Shown: positions 33,738 to 49,560, numbered from the stretch's first letter. The stretch is 64,000 nucleotides of DNA from Rutidosis leptorrhynchoides (GCF_046630445.1 NC_092337.1:365062001-365126000), one strand, 5' to 3'. Numbers and translations are program-made. The notes: generated by a model not told the origin, from the letters alone.

Positions 33738-36700
33738 GTTGGTATCAGAGCGGTGGTCTTAGCGAACCAGGTCTGCATTAGTGTGTCTAACTGATAAGTC
33801 GTTAGGATGCATTAGTGAGTTTGGACTTCGACCGTGTCTGCATGTCAAAGGTTTTACTTATCATTTTTGTCGAAAATTACCTGCTTATCATTCCTAGTCT
33901 AGACACATCTTACTGCATTGATTGCATGAATAGTGTATAGACAAATCCATATCTTAGCGTATCTGTTACTGTAGACTTTATCTGTCACGTTTCCTTAATT
34001 TCCTCCGTAATCTACGGGATCTTCTGTACTATATTAGATATTCTATATAATTAGAATATTATTCGATAACCGAAAATCATTTCATATCAAAAATCCTCTA
34101 ACTGATCATAAGAGATGGATCCTACACCTAGCTTGGATTCCATTAGTTCCGGAAGCAATTTCGAGATGCGTATTGAAGTAGACTCCGAAATCAATGAACC
34201 CGAAGTGTCTCCACCATATAGCTATTTTTCCTTTTGGACACTCGATGGAGAAATGAAGAAGGCGAACCCTACCGTGAACCAAACCTACTACCTAACATCG
34301 GAGAAAATGATGTACTCACCGGTGAACCCATGCGCAACACTATTTTCACCCTTCTTGCCAAAATATTCCGCCTCGAAGGTCGCATTACTGCAATCTCAGA
34401 AAATATTCAACCTCTACTTCCGAATACCAATCGAAGGGGAATATTAGAAGAAGTTAGGGAACTTCGAATTGATAATCAAGATCTATCGAATCAGATGAGT
34501 GGGTGGATAGAAATGATAGAGGGTATGATAGAAATCCTGACAAGAATGGTGCGTGATTTACAAGCATCACAAGCACCAAAAGCACCACAAGCACTATCAA
34601 CATCAGCCCCGTCACCATCAGCAGTACCGACAGCATCAGCAGCACCAGCAGCATAAACAGTACCACCATCAACAACATCAACAGTACCACCACCATCCAG
34701 CAACAGCAACATCCGCATCTCACACCTCAAATTCATAATTTGTCCCATGAACATCAACATTATACGCACCATAGATACCAAGGAGTACCAACAACAATAA
34801 CTAATGAAGTATTGATCCATAACTTCATTAATATTCTGCGAAGAATATGTAGTTCCTAATAGTCTTAGAGATTACTTATTCTAGCTCAAACCGAAAATCA
34901 TATGAGTTTAATATCATATTAACTCATTAAATCTGTGATTACATCTGAAGAAAATATATATGTATATATGTTTTCATAAAGATTGTAATTAAAAATTCTT
35001 TTGTACAAACTGTTAATGGTAAAAAATATTTTAACGGGTAGGTAATACCCGAGGAATATGTAGATTGCACATTAATCAGTTACACGGTACATTCTGCGAA
35101 TCTGGTTCAACAGTCATTTACTCTCCTACATACATTCACCGATATACGAATCTGTTCACCACAAAATAACCATTTTCATTCAATTTCATATTTGGATTTT
35201 GACTTCTCGAAATCCAACAAGTGGCATAATGAAGAAAACATTGGACAAAATAAAACTTGTTAGAAACAAACAATTTAACTATGAGAAGAATTTTGTTAAG
35301 AATCCACGCTAACTGTTCCTAGCTAACTGTTAATTCCGTATTACCTTTTATTTATCGCAATTTATTTATCGCAATTTATTTATCGCATTTTATTTATTGC
35401 AATTTTAATTCTCGCAATTTTATTTATCGTCATTTAATTTCTGTTATTTATTTTACGCACTTTAAATATCGGGACACGTATACAAGGTTTTGACATATCA
35501 TATCGACGCATCTATATATATTATTTGGAATAACCATAGACACTCTATATGCAGTAATGCTGGAGTTAGCTATACAGGGTTGAGGTTAATTCTACAATAA
35601 TATATATATAGTTTGAGTTGTGATCGAGTCTGAGACATGTACACGGGTCACAATACGTATTAATTAATTCGAATATTATATATTAAGCTATATATGAATT
35701 ATTGGACTGTTAATTGTGGACTATCAACTGTGGACTGCCGACAATGGACAATTAAAATGAATTAAAATATTGATTATAACATATGAAACTAAACAATTCT
35801 TCAAGTTTGCCACTTGATTTCATTTTTAAACCTCGTTTGTATCTTGACGATTACAATCTGCGTTCAAACCTTTCATGATTCTTGAAAACACCTCAATCGA
35901 TAGGATGAACCAACCGCACTTCATCTACGGAAGAAAAGATTGATGCATATAGTTATGCACCTGAAAAACTCTTGGAAACTGAGTAAACGTTTAACACATA
36001 GCTGTGCTAATTCCTTTAGTGTTATTATTACCCAAAATAACTTTGCAGTTCTTCTTCAAAATAGCCAATTTTGTCACAGCTCCAGCAAGACAACTTCGAC
36101 TTTTCGTTCGAAACAACCTTATTATAACCTTGATATATACGCGTGCTCTTTTATCGTTACCGGGGAACCTTTCATATTCCACCATATTACTATCAGCGTT
36201 TAATCATCTAAAAACACAATTCTCCTGAAACCACCACGGATTAATAACCTATGATTCAGATATCATAGCATTAAATGCAGAGGAAACAGAAAAATGGTAG
36301 ATGGTCTAAACGGCCAAAAGTTTGATGATAAAGAAATGAGTGTTAGGAACGCTCGATAGAAAATTTGGTATTGAAAAACAGATTGAGCTACCCATGAAGG
36401 AGACCAAGGACAAATACAAGGACCAAACCCTATATTCAAAGGATCCAGGTAATTCTGGATCCGATGAAATCTTTCGAGAATATCTTGCTCCGAGGTCATG
36501 TTAAAATCTTGCGGAAAATCTTTCTTCATCAACCATCGAACTTAGAAATTCCAAAATATCATCATAAATATCTTCGATATTTCTGAGGATATTTTCATAA
36601 ATATTCTCGTACGAAATTATATACTACTTTGTGATATCTGTAATAAATTATATTGGAAATTTCTGTGAAAGCTAAGTATAAACTATGAATAAATTCTGAA

Positions 36701-37813
36701 GTAGTGTTGGGAACTGAAGCATGAGTTAGTATAATATAATGACACTTGATCAACGTGATTATATTACAGTAAGTCATGCTGAGTTTCTAATGAAACGTGA
36801 TGATTCACAGAGTCTTAACATCATTATGTGCCATGTTACACGACTCTTACATTCTATCTAATCTTCAAACATATCAAGAACGTATTTTCTTGATAGTCCT
36901 ATCTTTCTCTTGAATTCTGGTAATTTGACAAGTCAAATTGTACTATTACCGTTTCTTTCTTAGAACATTAACAATGTTCATTCTGAAACTTATATCTACG
37001 AATTCTGGACCATTACAAGAGATGCCCAATCGCAAGAAGAAGAAACGAAAGGACAAAGCTCCGAAATAGAAATTGGAGTATAATTAGCAGCAAATAGGAG
37101 AAAGTATTAACTGGGGATGACAATGATTAAAGAAAACAGAAGCAAGGACTTTGAAGTATAAGGGAAGATATAAAGCCCGATAACAACACATAAATTACAA
37201 ACCGTGCATATCAATGTTTATAGCAACATAAAGACACGGGAGGATTAAAAGCACTATAACCCCAAGGGCAAAGTAGAATAAAGCAGATTCCTTAGGTGGA
37301 AGTTGGAAAAGGAAGAATGAATGTTGCAATAATAAGGATGAGGACAAGGATCAGAACTGGATTAAGCATATTCACAATAGTTTGAAAGTATGGATCGAGA
37401 AAGAAAGAATTGGTGTGGTGAAAATAATGGAACGGAAGAAGTTCATTTATAGAGAAGATACCAGACAAAGCAATCGAGACAGATAATCGCATTAAATTAA
37501 AGAGGATCCTAATTTTCCATAAATCTCGAAGAATCAGATCTTATAGATTTCCAAGATTTTTTTTTAAAATCCCTTGAATTCCGGAATTCAAACGTGACTA
37601 CATCAAAAGCTAGGGCAAATCATTATTTTCTTATTTCACTATTTTGTGATAGTTTCACCCGTACGCTTCGAGTAATCGAATTGTTTTATCCATATTACTC
37701 AATGACGATAAAACTCTATTTATCAACTCATATACGTCATGAAAACATTTTTATTGTTAGCCATGATCACCTCACTCAAATTTCGGGACGAAATTTCTTT
37801 AACGGGTAGGTAC
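33738..37813 (+). mobile_element. Second internal region of element B
   Basis: A near-copy of 26027-30092, with the primer site at 33740-33751 and scattered substitutions and small indels, for example an extra 9 bp in the alanine/proline tail of the gag remnant near 34575. It contains the same absence of enzyme domains, the same inverted repeat (37778-37796) and the same purine tract. Confidence 0.85.
34115..34656 (+). pseudogene. Frameshifted gag-like ORF of element B, copy 2
   Basis: Same structure as copy 1. The first frame (34115-34447) and the shifted frame (from about 34226 to 34656) share the frame change near 34230. The tail is three residues longer than in copy 1. It is not a working gag by itself. 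Confidence 0.55.
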
Positions 37814-41414
<3,601 letters not shown>

Positions 41415-41812
41415 GCAAGAGCTAGCAGTCGACTTCGATTTGTTTCAGATAACTCAGGTTTCGAGGACGCTGAATAAAAAGGCGGATGCGCTAAGTAAAT
41501 TAGCCGCATTAACATTCAGTCATTTTAAGAAAGAAATTTGGGTTTAGGAAGTTAAAGTAAAAATCTATTGAAGAAGAGAGTGTTTCGGCTGCAGTTGAAG
41601 AAGAGGAGCAGAGTTGGATGACACCATTAGTGGAATTTCTAACCAAAGGTACATTGCCGATAGATTCAAACGAAGCAAGAAAAATCAGGATGAAAGCACC
41701 GATGTATCTGTTAGACAAGGGAATTCTATATAGAAAGTCTTTTCTGGGACCTCATTTGCGGTATCTTAATCCAACTCAAGCGGAGTCAATCATCAGGGAA
41801 TTACATGAGTGA
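41415..41812 (+). pseudogene. Broken end of Tat RNase H and linker to integrase
   Basis: From 41415 the sequence encodes the end of RNase H, including the NKKADALSKLAAL-type motif, then meets stop codons after about 41540. A shifted frame (41618-41812) holds the start of the integrase region (MKAPMYLLDKGILYRK...) and ends with TGA at 41810-41812, directly in frame with the integrase ORF that follows. At least one frameshift and one nonsense codon are therefore present. Confidence 0.75.
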
Positions 41813-42847
41813 ATGTGCGCTCTGCATTCGGGACACAAAACAGTTGTGTCCAAAATAATGCGGCTTGAATATTACTGGCCGTCAATGTACATAGATGCCG
41901 CAGAGGTAATACGCAAGTATCAGTCGTGTCAACTTCACGCACCAGTAAGCAAGGCTCCGCGACATCCTATGATACCGGTCGCGTCTCCATGGCCGTTTTG
42001 CAAATGGGCAATCGACATAGTAGGGCCATTCCCCGCAGGACCAGGGGGTGTAAAATTTCTGGTAGTGGCCATTGATTATTTCACGAAATGGGTAGAAGCC
42101 AAACCGCTAAAGACAATTTCGGGCAAGCAAATTCGAAATTTTGTATGGGAAAACATCGTCTGTCGGTTTGGAATACCAAATGAAATAGTAAGCGATAATG
42201 GTACACAGTTCGAGGGAAATCCGTTTAGTGACTGGTGCCAAGAATTGAATATAAAACAAACATTTACATCAGTCGCACACCTTCAGGCAAATGGACAGCG
42301 TGAGGTTACGAATCGGGATATCGTTTTAGGAATCAAGGCAAGGTTGGGATTGTGTCGAAGGGGTTGGATAGACGAACTGTCTAACGTTTTGTGGGCGCAC
42401 CGCACAACTCCGAAGGGCGCAACTAATGAAACACCCTTTAGTTTGGTGTACGGGTCCGAGGCTGTGATACCCGCAGAGATAAATGTGCCAACTATGCGCA
42501 TAACTTCCTTCGATGAAAGTAGCAACAGCGAAGAACTGCGTGAAAATCTAAACTTAGTTGAAAAACGCAGAGAAATGGCGGCCATAAAAGAAGCAATCAA
42601 CAAACAAAGAATCGCAAGCTACTATAATAAGCGCGTCCAACCATTATCTTTCCAATTGGATGATCTGGTGTGGCGAAAAAACGAAGCAAGCAGGGCAGAA
42701 GATACGGGTAAGCTTGGACCTAAATGGGAAGGACCTTACAAGGTTATTAGCGTAAGCGATACAGGGGCGTATCGACTAGCAAGTTTGGATGGAAGAGCAA
42801 TAAAGCGCACTTGGCATGCGCAGACACTGAAACGGTGCTACATATGA
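41813..42847 (+). CDS. Integrase domain of Tat element D (remnant of pol)
   Basis: An open frame of 344 residues follows an in-frame TGA, so it is the tail of a broken polyprotein, not an independent gene. It contains an HHCC-like head (residues about 4-45; the histidine pair is weak), a catalytic core with aspartates in WAIDIVGPFP (about 66) and VSDNGTQF (about 128) and a glutamate in NGQREVTNRD (about 164), and a C-terminal domain ending with TLKRCY. The catalytic triad D-D-35-E looks intact. The enzyme would insert element cDNA into the genome, but expression from the broken frame is doubtful. Confidence 0.8.
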   Translation: MCALHSGHKTVVSKIMRLEYYWPSMYIDAAEVIRKYQSCQLHAPVSKAPRHPMIPVASPWPFCKWAIDIVGPFPAGPGGVKFLVVAIDYFTKWVEAKPLKTISGKQIRNFVWENIVCRFGIPNEIVSDNGTQFEGNPFSDWCQELNIKQTFTSVAHLQANGQREVTNRDIVLGIKARLGLCRRGWIDELSNVLWAHRTTPKGATNETPFSLVYGSEAVIPAEINVPTMRITSFDESSNSEELRENLNLVEKRREMAAIKEAINKQRIASYYNKRVQPLSFQLDDLVWRKNEASRAEDTGKLGPKWEGPYKVISVSDTGAYRLASLDGRAIKRTWHAQTLKRCYI

Positions 42848-44052
42848 AAAACTGCAGAGGGACTGATCACCCCAAACAACTGTTTAAAGTTTTTATCATG
42901 TGAATTTTTTATTTTCCATTGTAAACATGACAGCTAAGTGCTGGTCTAAAGATACGTTTGAAATAAATTGAATTATGCAATTTAAGCCAATAACTTGTGT
43001 ATTTTTTTTTTACATTTGTTGATTGCATGCCCCTTAAGCTGCACAGGGACACACTCCGAGTCTCAAGTGGCATAGTTTAGTTTGGTTACTAATACTATTT
43101 TTAATGGTGACAGTAGTAAAACATTGGTTTGTTTCAAACGCTTGTATACCGCGCAAGACGGAGACTTGCACAGTCTAGACTATAAAATACAAGTTTGGTT
43201 TACTTGTTTAAATAACCCGGACATTAGAGTGGCCGGAAGACTCTTGAGTATAGACATTGGTTTGTCTATAGTACGGGTAATTTGCATTGGATTGTATACG
43301 CGTACGTACTTATAAATTTTTTTTATAAAAGTTTTGAGTATAAACTTATAAGCATTGGTTTGCTTGTTGTGCGTACAACATTGGGTTGTTGGCGGAAGAG
43401 TAAAAAGATCATGAAACGATTGAAGGGTCGCTCCCGTCATGAAGTCATGGCATTTATTCTACATAAGAGTTATTTAATGCATAATATTGTAACAAATCAT
43501 TATAACCGCCATAGTGATTTCGTAAGAACACAATAAATGCACCTTAACCAAAAAAAGTTGTCAAAATTATATTCAATCAAAAGATAACATATTACAGTTG
43601 GAGAATACTAAAATTAACTGCTAAGCATAAAAAGCAGGAGAACTACCAAAATTTGACCTAATATATGTCAATATATGGTATAAACTAATAAAAAGAAAAA
43701 AGGGCTAGCATTTGACGGAAACGTTTGCCCTACACTAAGGAGAGTATGCCATCCTCGCCCTCAGCGATCAGACGCATACTCCGCTGTAAACAGAAAAAGA
43801 AAAATATATTATAGGGATGCGAAACCTCCGAGACTGCAAGGCCCATCCCTCGCTGGCAAAAAACAAGCCACCATGGATGGTTAAAAGTAACCACCCAAGG
43901 TAGCTTAACAAACTCAGTCGAGTTTGTCCGAAATTATCTCCTGTGAGGAGATGGTGGGATCGTTGACAAGAACTTCGAGACGGGGGATTGAGATATGTTG
44001 GAGTTGGGAACAAGCTTCATCACATTTTTCTTTGGCTCTATCGACAAGCAAC
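42848..44052 (+). other. Non-coding spacer between pol and antisense gene
   Basis: No convincing gene. It is AT-rich with short open frames on both strands (43082-43536 region) that lack recognisable features. The right end contains the likely 3' untranslated region of the antisense gene. Confidence 0.5.
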
Positions 44053-45039
44053 TCAGCAATATTGGGGGGGAGTCACTGGAGGTATGCACATCTCCCGGCA
44101 AATGACATTCCAAAACAGGGTCCGCTCATAGGCGCGGGCAGCGACCATCGCTGCGCCAAAACGCTGCTCGACCGCTTTGCAGTCGAGAGCGTGTTGAACA
44201 ATTGTCGGAATGCCCTGACGGAGAATGTCATATTGTGCTTTTATAACACCGTGTTTGGCACCCCAGGATTCCTGCGCTGAAATCCAGTCGTTAAAACTCT
44301 CGTTCAAAAACACGACATGGCCCTCTGCCTCTTTAAGCTTTGCAGAAAGAGCCGCAATCTCAGACTCCATGAATACCTTTTCCGCCATATGCTGATCTTC
44401 CTCCTGTTGCCTCTTGAACATCATCACATTGATTCGCTCCTCAGCTTGCTTGTGCGCGGTTACCGCAACCGCAAGCTGAGCAGTAAGTTTGGCATTTTCC
44501 TGTTGCAGAGTAGTCTCTGTAGATGACGGTTGTGGTGGATGAGCAAGCGCAGTAGATTTAAGCTGCAAACGGTTGAGGTCCTTGGCAAAGTTGAACAATG
44601 TAGATTGTGTGTCCATATACAGTTCCTCAGTAGGAGAAAGCGTAGATAGTTTTTGAATCAATGGCTAGGGAGCACAGGATTGTAGGAAAGAAAACTGTTG
44701 GGCAAACGCTGGTAGAGAAACCTTCAGGAGTTCATCGATATTCGGAATTAATAGAGAAAAATCTTCCGGGTTTGGACACACGCGCTTTGAAGGATGGACT
44801 GCATCGCTTGGACCTGCAAAAGCAATAAACATGGTGTATAAATATCATAACATCACAAGTAAACTGAACGGTCGTCGGATGAAATTCATACCTTCGTCGG
44901 GTAACCTTTTTTGGTTACCTAACCCTCTTGAACCAGGAGTATGATACAGTGACGGTAGCGAATCTGACCGGCTAGCTGGTGAACTTGACTGGTTACCAGA
45001 ATCGATGGTCGGGTTCGGCGTATAAGATTCCAACTTCAT
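44053..45039 (-). CDS. Antisense ORF of the Tat element, two exons, one in-frame TAG
   Basis: Exon 1 (45039-44892) starts with ATG and encodes 49 codons rich in serine and proline. It ends at a good donor (AAG|GTATGA). A 78-bp intron (44891-44814) ends TTTTGCAG. Exon 2 (44813-44053) continues in the same frame, has a TAG at 44667-44665, then runs open for about 200 residues. This second part is predicted to be alpha-helical coiled coil (repeated EEDQHMAEKVFMESEIAALSAK-type heptads). Antisense extra ORFs between pol and the 3' LTR are known from Tat/Ogre-type elements; their function is not established. The single TAG suggests recent inactivation. The product has no enzyme signature. Confidence 0.65.
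44814..44891 (-). other. Predicted 78-bp intron of the antisense ORF
   Basis: Minus-strand GTATGA donor and TTTTGCAG acceptor. Joining exon 1 (148 bp) to exon 2 keeps a single frame for 48 codons up to the TAG and then for about 200 more, which chance would rarely give. Confidence 0.6.
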
Positions 45040-45217
45040 CTACAGCGATAATGATCAAAACCACAAGTTAGAGAAAAGTAAAATTTGTAACTAGGGTTAC
45101 ATCATGCAAAAGCGTAAGAGTATGAGATATACCTTTTTTGAGTGTTGGCAGAGAAGATGAACAGGGAAGATTGTTTTGAAAAGGAAAAAGATTGGGAGAT
45201 GCGAAAAAGCCAAAAGG

Positions 45218-45226
45218 CTATTTATA
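45218..45226 (-). promoter_or_regulatory. TATA box of the antisense gene
   Basis: The minus strand reads TATAAATAG, a strong plant TATA box, about 180 bp upstream of the exon 1 ATG. This leaves a leader of about 150 nt. There is no other strong TATA on this strand nearby. Confidence 0.6.
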
Positions 45227-45613
45227 GAGTAAATATGAGAGTAAAATGGCAACGCGGGTATAATGATAGCCGTACATGTGTATCAATCTCAAGTTAATTA
45301 CCTTGTTAAGCTGTCCGGTGCACGTTAGCATCAACAGGCGGTTGCATAATTACAATCATTACCTTTTCGGTAAACAGTGACAGTTGTCACCTCGGGTGCA
45401 GGAATTGCAGCCGAAAAGACATGTTGGTGACTGCACGCATACATTGCATTTAATGCTAATACAGTATCCGGTTACGCAAATATATATATTTTAACTTCCC
45501 GTCTGTCCGGTTATATTTACAATCCAACTAAGATTTATATTTGCACTGTTAAGCATGCTAATCCGGTTAAAAAGGTGTTGAAAAGGATCATTGTGTATAC
45601 ATTTTTTCTTACT

Positions 45614-45669
45614 AGTTCGACGTCATACACTATATTTCATTGTATATAACATCGAACTGGGGGACTTAA
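45614..45669 (+). promoter_or_regulatory. Hairpin and polypurine tract of Tat element D
   Basis: AGTTCGA (45614-45620) and TCGAACT (45652-45658) form a perfect 7-bp stem. The arms extend inwards with GT/AC and ATACA/TGTAT pairing. CTGGGGGACTTAA (45657-45669) directly precedes the LTR. Confidence 0.65.
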
Positions 45670-46292
45670 TGATACGCATATCCGCAAGACTATGCGGATT
45701 GCGCATCCAAAGCCCTAGAACGCACATAAACTGCCATGTAAGGCATGTGGCACGGGTATAGCCGCACATGATGCGCCTATACCATCTGATGCGAGTTTCG
45801 TATACTTGCACAGGGGTCCGGTACATTATAGAAGCATGTACGGTACAATCAATTCGGATTCTCTTCCTTAAATAATGAAAGTTAGTTAAGGATAAGATTG
45901 CATTTAATTAGGGAAGAGATTCTATTGAAACCCTAATTCATGAGCCTATAAATACATAGCTCATAAACCCTAATACGGATATACATTCATTCGTTTACTC
46001 ATACGTAAACCACAACATACAAATCTCTATCGTACGAACAAAGCTTCTTACGATCTCTAAAGACTTTCAGGTATGTCTCGAACTATAAAACCTTCATGTC
46101 TTTTGGGCCACTCAACCTCGTATGCTAGGTTGTTGGTGGACTCTCAATATCCGTCACCCTGTCGGAATCGAAGCGATACCGATATGGGTTATCCACGACA
46201 AAGCGTCGGAGGTTCGAATGTTGTTAGTCCTTAAACCCCATTATGCACTCAAGTGTAGGTTCACCTTGACCCCGTGAAAATATGCTTGATCA
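45670..46292 (+). repeat. 3' LTR of Tat element D
   Basis: Starts TGATACGCATATCC after the polypurine tract and ends ATATGCTTGATCA, 623 bp. A TATA box (CTATAAATA, 45946-45954) lies in the expected place. The right end is inferred from the TGAT...ATCA symmetry and from the identical last 13 bp of the solo LTR at 63473, since the 5' LTR is not in the window. Confidence 0.6.
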
Positions 46293-47669
46293 AGTAGCGT
46301 TATTAGAACATCGACTAACAATTAGCAGCAGCAACCAGTAGCAACAACGAAACAGTAGGACGCAACACATACGTTTAATGTGTGCACACAGACGTTTAAA
46401 GTGTTTTAAATGCCAGCCTTAAGAATGGGGATGTTATAACTCTGTTTTGGGTATGTAACCAGATTCGTAAGCCATATTTGCTAATTTTTAATAATGGACC
46501 GCAAGTTTTTTGGTGTGTATATTTTAATGTAGATGTAGATATATATTTCAAATCTTTTAATTATTTCCACCTTATTTCCAATATTTACATTTTTTTTAAT
46601 TACAGTATTGTTTTTGTATGCTATAACTCAATACAGCATACGTAGCGTATATGTAAGCACAACAATTAAATACCTTGTGTAAGTACATAGTGAAGCTCAC
46701 CAAGTTGAGTGCCATGAACATTGACCTATATATTGTATTTTAAGAATCCTTTAATATACTGACCTGCACAATATAGTGTAAGGTGAACAAGTTAGAGATT
46801 AACCCCAATTATAGTAAAACACACATTGTGTCTGAATTCGATAGTGCAGACACATTTCGCCAAATACTGAAAATGTTTAGTTGTGATCTATTGTCAACGA
46901 CTGCTAGAATATGACGTGGTTCACTTGCCAAGACACATACGTAGAGGCTAGAGTAATTATAAGTAACTTGGTTTATGACCTCAGATTAGCGATGTACATA
47001 ATTAAGATTATCTATTTAAATACTTAAGCTCACCAAGTAAATACAATTGACATTGTGTCTGTATTAAACTGTGCAGACACATAAAGGCATATATTATCCT
47101 ATTATCCTTTACAAATAACAAAAATTTATCTTGATAGACTTTCACAACACCAAATAATCTAAGAAGGACAAGGGTTTTTCACTGTTGAATTAATTCACGA
47201 ACAAATATCAAATCATATTCAGATAATGACCACATCACATAATCAGTTCACCCAAACATGTAATCAAACACCTTATATGCAAAAACATAAACAGAAAACG
47301 AAATCAATAATCTCAACATTACCCTCACCATGCCGAATCTCAGATAAATTTATTAATTCCATAAGCAAACATGCCCTGAAGCTATGGAAAATCCTTAAAG
47401 CTCCTGAAAATCCGAGGGGTCGTACTTGCTGACAAGTAAAAAAAAAAAAGGAAAAGAGGACATTACAATAAAAATTTCCAATTAATAAAAATAACATAGG
47501 ACATTAGTTCCCTGCTTTCAAAATTAAAACAAAAAAGTGTAACTAATGAGTTTGTTGTATAAAAACTTAAACTTATGGTGTGTAAAAGCAATCCATGTTT
47601 TTTTTTTATCAGCATTCCATGTTTTTCCACTAAGTCTCTTTTTCCACATAAGAGCATGTGATGAGTGAA
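46293..47669. other. Unassigned AT-rich region
   Basis: No gene recognised. Two short motifs recur: AGCTCACCAAGT (46692 and 47029) and TGTGTCTG...GTGCAGACACA (46828 and 47054). This suggests an old imperfect duplication. Short open frames on both strands near 47226-47500 have no recognisable features. Confidence 0.4.
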
Positions 47670-48622
47670 AACAGTTTCAGCACAAATAAGGGCGTGAGCG
47701 ACATTTTCCACGTAAGTGAAGTCGGAAACGGTCTGATCGCTTCCTATAATGAACTGTAATGAGAGACTATAATACTAATATATTATGAATAAACAAAAAG
47801 ACACCTTCGTTTAAACAACACCTATGACATGCAGACTATTAGTGTCTCGTGTCTAAATTCAACCCGTTACCCAACCCGACCCAACCTAACTCATTTGGAC
47901 CCATTAAAAAAACCTGACCCGTTTGACCCATGACCCATTTCAACCCAAAATCGTTTTGGACTGTATTCCGAACCGACCAAAGATGACCCGTTCGCCAGGT
48001 ATACTTATGACATGCCGACTATTAGTATCTGGCGTCTAAATTTGAGCTAGCGATTTGTGAGTTCAAGATATGGTACTCCGTATTATTTATAAAAATAAAT
48101 TAAAAAGTAAAGTGTCTGTTTGATCTAGAGTTAGAAACTTGTATACTATGTATTTCATTCCATCAATGGCTACAAATATAAGTAATAAATAGGAAAGAAG
48201 AAACAATTCATTTAACTAAATATTAATGAGGTTTTCAAACCTTCGCCCAACCAGATTTTGCAACTTCAATAAGAAATGGCAATAGAACTTTGTCTCCAGG
48301 TCCAAAAACATTGCTAGGGCGAAGAACACATGTAAGAAGCCCATCGATGTCATTAGAAAGCAAAACGTATGCCTCTGCTTGAGCCTTTAGTTCGGTATAC
48401 AAATCCTTAAACTGTGTAGGACAAAGAATTATGCCATAGTAATAATAATAAATAAATAAATAAATAATATAATATAATAATAATAACAATAAACATTACA
48501 AAAAATTATAAATGATGCAGATTACCACATACTTTTGATGGGTATAACAATGTCTCATTTCCACTGCATATATCATGTGAATTATCAAGCACAACATCGA
48601 CAGTACTGGTGTATATTAGACG
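47670..48622 (-). pseudogene. Fragment of a sterol 3-beta-hydroxysteroid dehydrogenase/decarboxylase gene
   Basis: Three consecutive exons, all phase 0 with good splice sites, read on the minus strand: 48622-48533 (RLIYTSTVDVV...), 48411-48241 (YTELKAQAEAYVLL...LRPSNVFGPGD) and 47753-47670 (FIIGSDQTVSDFTYVENVAHA). In plants this family removes the C4 carboxyl group during sterol synthesis in the endoplasmic reticulum. The YxxxK catalytic motif is present (YTELK) and there are no stops inside the exons, but the NAD-binding N-terminus and the C-terminal membrane part are missing. Outside the fragment lie poly-T tracts, each beside a CCATGTTT motif (about 47600-47630 and 48626-48660). It is probably a captured or truncated copy. 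Confidence 0.75.
47821..48046. repeat. Direct repeat flanking a degenerate (TGACCCG)-type tract
   Basis: A unit of about 40 bp (ATGACATGC-GACTATTAGT...GTCTAAATT) occurs at about 47824-47860 and 48006-48044. Between them is a degenerate AACCCGACCC/TGACCCGTTTGACCC tract. The whole lies within an intron of the dehydrogenase fragment. Confidence 0.6.
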
Positions 48623-48659
48623 CTTAGTTTTTTTTTTTTATATATCGGGAATCCATGTT

Positions 48660-49560
48660 TTATTTGTAGAAATACTAACATATTTGTACATGTAACACAT
48701 AGAAACACAATAAAAGGCTATGTAATAGCAGATATGAATATCAAAAAGTATAAACGCAAATCCTAATGATCTCGATTTGCTGATATGAGATACAACAATC
48801 TCATATGCTTCGTCAATTCTCTGAATCTCAAGCCCTAATGCACGAAACCTTTATTGATTTTGATTTCAGTCGACTTTAACAAATAATCTCCTCTTGAATC
48901 GATTGTTGCTGCGATGATGAATGATTTGACACGAATCTAACATGGATTGAATCGAATGTTGCGATGATGAATGATTTGAATCTAACGACGATGATCGATT
49001 GCATATTGTATGGATTTGAATCGGTGGATGAAACCTTGAGATTTGAATTTTATTATAGGAGACGATTTGTGGGAGAGAATTAGGGTCTTTGAATGTGGCG
49101 ATTGAATTTGATTCCTGTAACCCTTATTTTGTTTCTTTTCTTCCGGGTTTTTTTTATTAACATGGGTAATCGAAGGGTATTAAAGACATATCTTTCTTTA
49201 ACTTTTACAAAGCGTGAAGTATACCTGCTGACGTGTCAAACCGCTAATTACCCCACTAATGACGGTCCACGTATAATTAACTCTGTTAATTACAATTTAG
49301 TTGATTAATAACACAAAAATTACACGTGTCCATGAAAGATTCGATGGTATCCGCTTCTGAAACAAAAACCGCTGCTTAAACACATCCTCTTCCTCTCTCT
49401 TCCCAACAGGAAAAAACCCCAATCTTCCCGTTGTTCGCCGTATCCCTAAATTATTCGTCATAATTTTATACACACAACGCTACAAATTTCATGCGTTCTT
49501 TTTGCTTCAATCGGATTCAGCGATGCCCTAAATAATTGGGGTTTTCAGTGTTTTGGTTTT
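48660..49560. promoter_or_regulatory. Possible divergent promoter region
   Basis: No protein-coding gene recognised. It contains a short tandem repeat (GATGATGAATGATTTGA..ATCTAAC at about 48915 and 48964), a CT-rich stretch (49385-49410) and G-box/ABRE-like sites TGACGTGTC (about 49230) and ACACGTGTCC (about 49322). The stretch 49380-49620 resembles a plus-strand 5' untranslated leader ending at a GTATGT donor. Confidence 0.35.

Larger units (their letters stand above)
41415..46292 (+). mobile_element. Tat-lineage LTR retrotransposon D, right half
   Basis: It resumes at 41415 inside RNase H, continues through integrase (to 42847), a non-coding spacer, a gene on the opposite strand (44053-45039), a hairpin plus polypurine tract (45614-45669) and a 3' LTR (45670-46292). 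The integrase signature (HLQANGQ-EVTNRD, then WAHRTTPK) and the extra antisense gene between pol and the 3' LTR are typical of the Tat group (Ogre/Retand-like). The left half must lie beyond the nested elements, outside the window. Confidence 0.8.
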
